Source: Scedosporium boydii
Taxonomy: Eukaryota; Ascomycota; Sordariomycetes; Microascales; Microascaceae
Direction: 5' to 3'
DNA length: 64,000 nt
Assembly (NCBI GenBank): GCA_002221725.1
Contig: NJFT01000205.1
Span: forward strand, 1 to 64,000
Position 1 is the stretch's first letter; the number at the start of each line of letters is the position of its first letter. Positions 56,201 through 64,000 of this stretch are shown piece after piece. The notes below the pieces were generated by a model. It saw only the letters and a program-made list of their open reading frames with translations, did no database searches and was not told where the DNA came from. Both the position numbers and the translations under genes were made by a program.

Positions 56201-57339
56201 GGCCGACACGTCCTTTTCCTCCGGAACGAGCTTCCCAGAGAAGTTCTCCTGCCGTTGGAGTACAGCTTCCTGCTTGTCCTTCACACTTCACTAGCTCCGC
56301 TTAACTGCGATCAGACTGGTACTTTGGCTGTAATATTCCATTTTAATTTACACTTGTAACGGGAGTGGTACTCATGTTCCTCGAACCTCCTAAGACCTCA
56401 CGTCACGTACCTCGTACCTTGCTCCAACATCGTGGTTCCCTCTGGCTCGGCCAACGTACCCCTCCGTACTCTGTACCCGTGCCCGAGTCAGCCCACCTCT
56501 GCCTAATTTAGTACCCTGTACAGCTCACCGCGTAAAACACGTCAAGCTGCTCCAGGTACTCCAGGTGCAGAGTACCCGGTACAGTGCGCGCAGATCAGAC
56601 TCACCTCGCCCCTTCCTCGTGTTCCCAAGCTGCCCCACGCCCAATTTAGGACCTTGCAACCCGCGCATCATTCAGCTAAAACCCGTCTCTTCCTTCCAAT
56701 GATCGATCGATGTTGGGATCGCGCCCAAGCCCAGTGTCGTGTCGTGGTAAACGCACTGTCTCGGATCGTCCAACTTTTTGTCTCCTTCCTTTGGTTTTTT
56801 GCGCGTCGAAGGTCACGCCCAAGGTCGCTCATTCCCTCCCGCATTTTAGCGTTTTGTCACTCAAAGGGCTCCCTGCTTCCCTTTTATTACCCCCTCGACT
56901 CCTTCCTCTGTTTCTCTTGGTCTATTCTCGACGACTTTTTCTCTCATTCTTTCCCCTCCCCTCCTTTTAGCTTTAAACGAAAGAACCTGACCCTCCCTTA
57001 CTCCAACTCTTGTCTTTACATACGAGGATAAATAGGACGAGAACATAAACAACAACAAACACAAACACTCACGCTCACGTTCATCTCAATCACACACCAG
57101 GAACACAAAACCAAAACACCAGTGACTCTCACCACGATCTAATCCCTACCCCACTATTGGAACCCAATTCCAGTCTGTTTAGGAGTTGAAAGGAGCAATT
57201 CGAGGAAGAGGAAAGCCCAACTGTGCCGCTTTGAATCTCGTGACAGGAAGAACACGAAGGCGAAAGCGTTCTGGCCGCCTCGACACTGCATCGAGCTCTT
57301 GTTCCCCTCCATCTGTGACGAGTCTTGAAATCTTATACC
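53204..57339. other. 4.1-kb intergenic region, no gene seen
   Basis: Both strands show several open frames but none has domain or codon evidence. TACTTCGTA occurs at 54162-54170. The 56390-56590 segment is rich in GTAC words (for example GTACCTCGTACC). From about 56640 the sequence becomes C/T-rich and then A/C-rich, suggesting the transcript leader of the KEN-box protein gene at 57340. Confidence 0.5.
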
Positions 57340-58904
57340 ATGTCGACTCTTATTCGCCAACCGTTCGCTCCCCTTGATGGAGCCCGTCTCCAGACCCTGA
57401 CGAGCATCAAGAACCGACAGAATGGTATGTTTAGTGCCCGCCGTTAGCCTTGATTCCATCACGAATGTGCCCTGTATTGTTCCCTCTCTGCGTGCACATT
57501 GTCGGCCCGATCTTCCAAGATCACCTCAAAAGTGGCCTTCAACATGCCCTGCGTCGTTATGTACCAACAGTCGTGTACTGCGATGAACAATTCCAGAATC
57601 ACTTAGACCGCCGTCCCGCTACCTGACCTGTTGTAAAGCTTGACCAGCTCACTGACACTGCAACAGCTGCTTCCTCCTCTCCTTCAGCCAAGAGAAAGGT
57701 GTCGGACCTGAACGAGGATGACTTTGAAAACGTCGATCCGTCCATCTTCGCCAAGAGGTCCAAGGGTGCCGGCGACAGCTTCTTTTCCAAGGAGGTCCTC
57801 AAGGCTCCCGTCTTCAACATCACCAACAAGCCTACCGCCCGTCTCGCCCCAACTAGCCCCACCCGCTCTCTTCCTGCCTCTCCTCGCACCCGCACCGTCC
57901 TCCAGCCCAAGTCTCCCATCAGCAAGATCAACACCTCCATCTCGAGGTCTTCCCCCCTCTCCGCCCCCGCTGGTCGTTCGCCCACCCGCAGCAGGCGCTC
58001 CGGAATCCTTTCTAACACCCGCCGCCGAACTACTGCTGGCTCCTACTCCCGAGTCGATCCCCCTCACTTCAACCTCGGCGCCGCTGCCCCCTTCAGTCTC
58101 GATGCCGCCCTCAAGGGTACGATCCCCAGCTACGCTGCCCGCACCTCTGCCTCTTCCCTCTCCGCTCGCGCCTCGATCGAGACGCCCGCTGAATCATCGT
58201 CTTCTTCGGTCACGTTTGATCTCGGTCGCACCGAGATGAAGGCGTCGTGGTTCTTCGACATCCACGAAGACACCCCCGAGCAGGAGATGACCAACCTCCT
58301 ACAGCATGGCACCTGCACCCTCGACATTAGCTCTGACGAGGAGTCTGAGCAGCGTGCCACCCGTGAGCGTGCCGAGGGACGTGACAAGGAGAACATTCCC
58401 CCTGCCGATGACGTCAGCCAGACCTCCCGCCGTGCCGCCGCCCGTCGCGGTGCTACTGAGGACGACATGCAGATTGAGAAGGAGCGTCTCGCCCTCGCTG
58501 ACCTCGATGCTTCCGAATATTACGCTACCGGCTGTGACGCTGCCTCTGTCATAATCGTTCCTGGTGATGAGGATGACAATGATGCTGTGGAGAAGAACGT
58601 TGTCACGGCCGAAGCCGCCCCCGTAGTCGCGCCCCAGCCCATCGAGGAGGAGCTCGCTGCCCCCGAGCACCAACCAGAGTCTCTACCCATCAACGTGGAC
58701 TTCGGCCCCGAGCTCAATCTCGAGACCACCGAGCCGTTGCCCACTGAGGATGTAGACACTCTCATGGCCAAGTCCCAGGATGAGCCCTGCGCCAAGGCCG
58801 CCGTGCTCGAGCCCATCGATGGCACTGGTGAGAGCTTCGAGCTCTGGGAAAGCGCTAGCGCCAAGGATGATGCCGAGGCCACGCCTGCCGTTGTGGAGGC
58901 ATAG
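57340..58904 (+). CDS. disordered nuclear-type protein with a KEN box
   Basis: The first exon (57340-57423) encodes MSTLIRQPFAPLDGA.. through KNRQN. A ~244-bp intron leads to the main exon at about 57668, starting AASSSPSAKRKVSDLNEDDF. The product is about 440 residues, mostly low-complexity (Ser/Pro/Ala then Glu/Asp-rich). Visible features: an Arg/Ser/Pro-rich basic middle (RSPTRSRRSG), a motif MKASWFFDIHEDTPEQEMTN, and DKENIPP, a KEN box followed by the usual Pro. A minimal RxxL (RTVL) is also present. KEN-box proteins are destroyed by the anaphase-promoting complex, so a cell-cycle-regulated nuclear protein is a reasonable inference. I recognise no enzymatic domain. The strong GC3 and long open frame support a real gene. 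Confidence 0.82.
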
Positions 58905-59656
58905 ATTTTTCGTTTTTCTTATTCCGAAAGATTTTCCGTCTCGGTTCATTAAGGTCTCTTGGTTAAGGGGGCAGTGAGGGCTTTCCTAGTGTTGATGATA
59001 CCCAATCGGAGGTGGAAGGGACGGCGTTTCTGGCGTGAGATGAGAGATTTCGCTCACGGGATGAGTGGGATACGGTACTTATGAGAGGCTACGTTGTTTC
59101 TGGGACTTGTGTTATTTTTCCACCGGTGTTGTTTGATTGTTTAAGAAGGCGTTAGTATGGTGTACATGGACATGCGTTTGCAATTGATCGTTTATCAGTT
59201 TGGTTAGCTGTTATCACTCCGTGTTTTGCAGAGTTTGATTGAGTAGATGATGTTGCACACAAGTGTAGACTGTACTGCTCTGCGGTAATAGGAGTATTCA
59301 TATTCATTATCTATTTCTATCCCCGGCACCTATTCTCATGATTGTACTTCGTACATCAAAGCGCTTTGCAATTTGGCACCATGAAATTCGAGCATAGTTT
59401 CCTTACGGTTGATTGTGAGAAGAATCCGTTCATCTACAAAGTACTTTTCATCGAATCCGGTCATGTGCGCGGACACGTGTGTGTCTTCAGTGTGGAATGC
59501 GGGGGCGATTTGGGCTCGACTCGCGAGTCCTCAGTCCTGGGGAGCCAAGGCGAACTAGCAACATTCTAGCTTCACTCGTACGGTGTTTGCCTTGAAGCAG
59601 CTGTTAGATTCGTCTAATAGCAAAACGGTGCCCCTTCACATTTTGCAGAGCCCGGG
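58905..59656. other. 3' flank and intergenic, no gene seen
   Basis: The probable 3' untranslated region of the KEN-box gene, followed by the F-box promoter. TACTTCGTA lies at 59345-59353. Confidence 0.5.
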
Positions 59657-61573
59657 ATGAGAAGAATCCGCGCATTCCCCATCGCAGCCATTCCTCCCAT
59701 CTTTCTCCGCTTTGGCCACGGTCTTAAGATGGCGCAAAACCCTCTTGCAGAAAAGCCCTCGACTGCCGGAGTTCGCAATGCTCTCGCAGCTGCTCATCGT
59801 AGTCTCCGCGTCATAGACGAGGAGCTTCAAGAGGTGAACCGCGAAATCTGCCGTTTGATGGCTGCGAAGGTTGTGCACTTCGGCGCTCAGCCCGAAGAAT
59901 CGAAACAATTCCGAAAGTACCAGCTTGAAAGTATCAAGGACGACTCCCACATGCTCGACCCAGAGTGGTGGACTTGGGCAACGCGCAATGGTCTCCTCGA
60001 GTCCGAGGGTAACCTAGACCGCGAACTAGAGAAGACGAAAGCCTCGAAGACCAAATTTGAGGGTATATGGAGTGATCTCCGATCTTGCGTCGATGAGTTA
60101 TCACGTCAGTACCTGAGAAACTTAAATATCCTAGACCTACCCGATGATATTCTCCTCATGATCTTCGAGTACGTGGAAAATCTGAACCTTGACACACCGT
60201 TTCTTTATTACCTGCCCGATAATGGGAGAAAGGATATCAAAAACACGCGCCTGGTCTGTCGGCGATTTTGTAACCTGAGCTCGCAGCTGCTCGTCCGTCT
60301 CGTCCGCGTCAGTTTCGATGAACCATCGCTTGCACGCCTGGAAGAGATTTCTCGCCATCCCACCATCGCAAAGGGTGTTCGTGTAGTTCAAATCGTCCTT
60401 CATTTCTACAACATCACCCTTAACGACTTCGACTGGTTCATTTCGTACTTAACCGACGCGTTAGAAGACCAAGTCAACCTCTTCGACGTGTTGAAGGATT
60501 TTCTAACATCCCCCGAACAGACTGCATTGGAGATGATTGCAGACGCAAGGGCGGTTGTCCTAGAACTTCGCCAGCTTGCATCAGCCCAGCCCGAACTTGG
60601 TGAACATTTTCAGGAGGAACAAGGGCTTCGAGCACATCTAGAGGAGATCTATTCAGAGCATCTGACTCTCTTTGAGGAGCAGCAGTCCCTAATATGGAGC
60701 GGGCGGTTCTCGCAAGCTGTTGGCTCGGCAATTTTAAGGATGCCAGGCGCGCGAAGGCTGGACTTTAACGATACAGAGTTTGCGGTGTTAAAGGGCAATC
60801 GCCAACTGATGATACCTGGGGGCAATATTTCGAGGGCATTCCATCGTTTCATGCTCCAGCCCATGACCGGCTACCATGCGAAGGCTGACGGCCTCGATCT
60901 ACCAAACTACCAATGCATTGCCAAAATAGTAGATGCTGTCCGATGTGCTGGCGCATCGCTCAAGACCATCAAAATTGAACTTTCGAATCTGGGATGCCCC
61001 GGCAGCCTGATGCCGTCCCTGGATACCCTTCAAGAGTTTTCGTCTGGGTTGCAGCAGCTAGCGGAATTTGAATTCAAGTGCAGGGACTCTCCCGACGAGC
61101 AAGACGCTGAAGGCCTTAATGACTTCCTATCTGTCTGCGTGGACACCGCTAGCCTCCAAAAGCTCGACTTGGATATGAGAAGCGATGATGCTGGAGAGCC
61201 GGGAAGGATAGATATAGGGCGAATCATGGGGTCAAGGCCGCGAGATAGGCTGAGGGACATTTCCTTTGCTTATACTGCTACGGATTTCTCGAGGATGGTA
61301 CGGTTCCTCAACCAGCTACCACAATCGATGACATGCATTTCCCTGATAGAGGTCCGTTTGCTCAGTGGTACCTGGAAAGAGGCTCTGGATGCACTTCGGA
61401 AAAAGGAAATTCACATTATCCAATTAAGCGAGCTGCAGGGTGCTGAGTGTGACAACATGTCACCCGAAGACTACAAAAGGATATTCGACGATAAGTGCGC
61501 ATACCGCACCCTGGCTGAGCTTTACGTCACGAACCGGATCTCGCAGCAACGCAACCCCCTAGAGACACTTTGA
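59657..61573 (+). CDS. F-box protein
   Basis: An intron-free 638-residue protein. Residues 40-150 are predicted coiled-coil-like (VIDEELQEVNREICRLM; LDRELEKTKASKTKFEG). An F-box starts near residue 155: LNILDLPDDILLMIFEYVE, followed by IKNTRLVCRRFCNLSSQLL, a typical F-box helix set that binds Skp1. The remainder (about 400 residues) has leucine-rich, helical character with repeated segments such as LKTIKIELSNLGCPGSLMPSL and LQKLDLDM. These resemble the degenerate leucine-rich repeats used by fungal F-box proteins to bind substrates of SCF ubiquitin ligases. The start at 59657 is the first ATG; 59729 (MAQNPLAEK..) is an alternative that removes a hydrophobic/basic N-tail. The substrate is unknown. 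Confidence 0.8.
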   Translation: MRRIRAFPIAAIPPIFLRFGHGLKMAQNPLAEKPSTAGVRNALAAAHRSLRVIDEELQEVNREICRLMAAKVVHFGAQPEESKQFRKYQLESIKDDSHMLDPEWWTWATRNGLLESEGNLDRELEKTKASKTKFEGIWSDLRSCVDELSRQYLRNLNILDLPDDILLMIFEYVENLNLDTPFLYYLPDNGRKDIKNTRLVCRRFCNLSSQLLVRLVRVSFDEPSLARLEEISRHPTIAKGVRVVQIVLHFYNITLNDFDWFISYLTDALEDQVNLFDVLKDFLTSPEQTALEMIADARAVVLELRQLASAQPELGEHFQEEQGLRAHLEEIYSEHLTLFEEQQSLIWSGRFSQAVGSAILRMPGARRLDFNDTEFAVLKGNRQLMIPGGNISRAFHRFMLQPMTGYHAKADGLDLPNYQCIAKIVDAVRCAGASLKTIKIELSNLGCPGSLMPSLDTLQEFSSGLQQLAEFEFKCRDSPDEQDAEGLNDFLSVCVDTASLQKLDLDMRSDDAGEPGRIDIGRIMGSRPRDRLRDISFAYTATDFSRMVRFLNQLPQSMTCISLIEVRLLSGTWKEALDALRKKEIHIIQLSELQGAECDNMSPEDYKRIFDDKCAYRTLAELYVTNRISQQRNPLETL

Positions 61574-62027
61574 GGACGAGCTTTAAATAGCGAGTTATCT
61601 CAAGTTGTAGAGTCGAAGAAGGGAAAGCACCTGAGGTAGGTTAATAGACTTCTTTGAACACTCCCAATTATCTAAATCAAGGGTCTCTTGGTCGGTGCCT
61701 GGGGTGTTCTAAGAAAAGCCAAGACACTAGAAAACAGGGTGTGGACAGGTCCTTTTGAGTTCTTGAAGGAGTAGTACTATGTGTATGTCGTCCGCCATCT
61801 CATATTTCTCCTTCTAACAGCTCAAAACAACGGTCCCCGCAGCTACACAATCCAGAGGAGGGAATCTGTTACACGCGTAGAGCTTCTCAACTTCTATTCC
61901 ATCTAATTCTTGATATGGCCTCTCTGCCAGGCCATAATCTCGTAATAGCCGAACCCAAGGCGAAGCTCCCTTTTCTCAAGCTCACCCTAGACAATACCAG
62001 CCCCAGCCCCAGCCCTATTACTTGATA
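61574..62027. other. intergenic, no gene seen
   Basis: The interval lies between the convergent F-box gene and the unrecognised minus-strand gene. No open frame of interest is seen. Confidence 0.5.
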
Positions 62028-62811
62028 TCAGCTTGAGTCGTGCCTTTCAGTCTCAATGGGACTGGTCACAGGAAGAGTATCTGTCGGCTGAACAGAGGAC
62101 ATCCGAGACGGCCCGTCCATAGAATACTCATCCCAACGAAGCCAATCTGCATCATTGATAATCACCGGTCGAATCTTCTTCGTCCTCTTCTTGAGGGCGT
62201 AATAGTAGTCTGCCTGTCTGTAACAAGCCGCCTCAATATCATCGACGTCTAAAGGCACATCGTGAGATCAAAGTTCCGATATTCACCAACTTCAAAAATT
62301 GGGCTCAAAGAAAGAACCTACCCATTCCCGGCGGCAAGCCAAGGACATGATCTCTGTCCAGCTGCTTCAAGGCCTCGTTGAGAAAAACACGACACGTCCA
62401 TCTACTCTCGTGCCTAGGGAGATATTTCGTGCTCCCCAGGGGTACTTTCTTCAGACTCTCGTGGATCTCCTGGGGTGAGTTCGCCGGGCCGAGCTTCAAG
62501 CATACGACCATGTCGTTGGAATCAGTGGGGTTGGTGATCTCGACATGTTCGTATCGGTAGGGGTTCCTTTGGTCACCGTTGTCGGTTGCGTGAAACTTGG
62601 TTCCGGAGGGGGGATTGCTACTTGCAGCGTGCAGGGTCCAGTGCTTTGGGAGGTTATTAAGGAGAACCGCCAGGGGTGGGAGAGATCAATAACTCACGTA
62701 GAAGTTCTTGCGGGCGTCGTTCCCGAGAAAGGTGAGGGTGATGTAGAGTGTAGAGGGTTCGAAAGTCGACGTCTTGTGGTATGTGGAGAGCCTTCGGTAT
62801 CCGACACCATA
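62028..62811 (-). CDS. unrecognised protein, at least three exons, 5' end unresolved
   Basis: Three exons are coherent on the minus strand. The first contains LYITLTFLGNDARKNFY. After an intron of about 54 bp comes HWTLHAASSNPPSGTKFHAT..YEHVEITN and a long block MVVCLKLGPANSPQEIHESL.. to LGLPPGM. A second intron of about 80 bp leads to DVDDIEAACYRQADYYYALK, ending at 62028. About 250 residues are visible. I do not recognise a named domain; the alternation of short beta-like strands and the conserved-looking C-terminal helix suggest a compact globular fungal protein. A TGA at about 62812-62814 closes the frame upstream without an ATG, so a 5' exon or an error remains to be found. Confidence 0.5.
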
Positions 62812-62814
62812 TCA

Positions 62815-63644
62815 GACGGGGAAGCAGCAACTTTTATAACAAGAGGCTAATCTTGCAAGTTTATTAAGAGGCCAAAATAATGGAAATATGACAAGGGGCG
62901 GCGTGTCGTAGTTTTCAAATGCGCAGGTGTTGAGGCTATAGCGTCGATTTCATATCTATACTCGAGGGACTGCGGGCTTGTAACCACCGAGATAACCAAA
63001 CTTTTGCCAAGTAGAGTCTACGATGAGGACTGGATGTCGTTGCTTTCGGTTTGTAACTGTTCCCTGGACCCCATTAAAAAACGGCATCTCTCAACCTGAG
63101 GAGGAACAGACGACGGGCGAGATGTCGACTTGGGTCGGCAAGGGACCGGCCGTGGCAAAGAGAGGAATTGATAGACGACAGCCCTGTCCCTAGGTCGGGT
63201 AGGCCTAACCAATCTGGGAGACAGACGAAGCGCCGACTTTCCGATGTACCTAATCCTCCTTTCTACTCTACCATACTGCTTTCCCATTGGCCGCGACCTT
63301 GTAGTCCCTGTCCGTCCAGGCCATGAAAATAGATCTCCTTTGGGGGGGGGGATGGAACTCCAGCTCATCGCCAAGATCCTGGCCTGCTAGTGCTTGTGGT
63401 GGCGGCTGTGCCAGGGGTGGAGTGTCTGAAGACGCCTATCTAGAATGAAGCGCTCCAGGTGAGATGTGTCGTTGGAGGACCAGGCTGTCATAATATCCAT
63501 CTGGAGACATTGGGCGGGCTCGGGGAGCTACGAGATATAAATCTGCACCCTGCGCGGGCGACTACCCATGCCCACAACCATGCTGCGAATTTCCCACCTG
63601 CAAATTTCCAATCTGCGAGAGAACACGTTCGACATTAAACAAAA
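62815..63644. other. intergenic, possible missing 5' exon
   Basis: The interval probably holds the unresolved 5' end of the minus-strand gene and the promoter of the gene at 63645. No independent gene is called. Confidence 0.4.
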
Positions 63645-64000
63645 ATGACGACGTCCGATACTACAAACCATGAGCCGATTTGGGATCTTCCCGGCCTTTC
63701 GCGAGATGACTTTTACGCCGCGGCCTATTTCCTTTCCCGTACACAAGGCCAACAGAGCCCGAATGAGTCCGTACCTAGAGAAAGCACTACACCTGCCAGC
63801 TTAAAGTCTCTCTTAGACAGTCTAGCCTTACTCTTCGCGCGGGCAAAGGGGCGAGGGGCAGACACAGCTGCCAATGTTACTGCTATCGCCATGGAAAAGA
63901 GTGAATCTGACGGGAAGGTGACCTTCGTGTTTCATATTGCTAAGAATGGCGGTCCTCAGACGAGCAGCGGCCTGGGAGATGAGGGGTTTGCAAATACATT
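63645..64000 (+). CDS. hypothetical protein, truncated by the window end
   Basis: The ATG at 63645 opens a frame that runs to the window edge (about 118 codons). It begins MTTSDTTNHEPIWDLPGLS, followed by DDFYAAAYFLSRTQG, a helical SLKSLLDSLALLFARAKG and MEKSESDGKVTFVFHIAKNGG. I recognise no domain. The absence of stops, balanced composition and good start context support a real gene. Its function cannot be inferred from this N-terminal fragment. Confidence 0.6.
   Translation, partial: MTTSDTTNHEPIWDLPGLSRDDFYAAAYFLSRTQGQQSPNESVPRESTTPASLKSLLDSLALLFARAKGRGADTAANVTAIAMEKSESDGKVTFVFHIAKNGGPQTSSGLGDEGFANT

Overview
The window is nuclear DNA of a filamentous ascomycete (Pezizomycotina, probably a Sordariomycete). 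Genes carry several short introns of about 50-80 bp with GT..AG ends and CTAAC-like branch points. The gene content is typical of that group: a Zn(II)2Cys6 regulator, cytochrome P450, Baeyer-Villiger monooxygenase, psi-factor dioxygenase, fungal NLR-type STAND proteins, a fungal S-adenosylmethionine decarboxylase and the CFD1 Fe-S assembly ATPase. Exon models were assembled by hand from splice signals and protein family patterns, so exact boundaries are inferences.

Layout. 1-5 kb: a GPI-anchored secreted protein and an APC amino-acid/GABA-type permease. 5-24 kb: a dense tailoring or catabolic cluster with a cupin protein, a Zn2Cys6 regulator, an alkenal/ene reductase, an alpha/beta hydrolase, a type-B carboxylesterase, a Baeyer-Villiger monooxygenase, a P450, an SDR and an NmrA-like protein. 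No PKS, NRPS or terpene synthase is present. A Baeyer-Villiger enzyme with two esterases, an ene reductase, a P450 and an SDR fits oxidation of a ketone to an ester followed by hydrolysis. Several promoters in this block share a near-palindrome CCGGANTCCGG, a plausible site for the cluster regulator. 23.8-26.3 kb: two decayed phosphotransferase (APH-like) genes.

26.9-31.1 kb: a large NLR-like gene (alpha/beta hydrolase - NACHT - ankyrin) with very similar ankyrin repeats, including a tandem of half-length 51-bp units. 32-38 kb: conserved housekeeping genes CFD1 and SPE2, the latter with a long leader that holds an upstream ORF. 38.7 kb: an intron-containing tRNA-Gly(GCC). 39-48 kb: an orphan protein, a linoleate-diol-synthase-type psi-factor oxygenase, and an acyl-protein-thioesterase-like hydrolase.

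49.3-53.2 kb: the most unusual locus, a fungal STAND gene with the order N-terminal Helo-like domain - NACHT - ankyrin repeats - Ser/Thr protein kinase. It carries an in-frame amber codon in the kinase, two apparent frameshifts and a DFN in place of DFG, so it looks like a decaying pseudogene. 57-64 kb: a disordered KEN-box protein, an F-box protein, an unrecognised protein and the start of another gene cut by the window edge. Long intergenic stretches (33-36, 45-47 and 53-57 kb) hold simple repeats and a recurrent 9-mer TACTTCGTA but no convincing genes.
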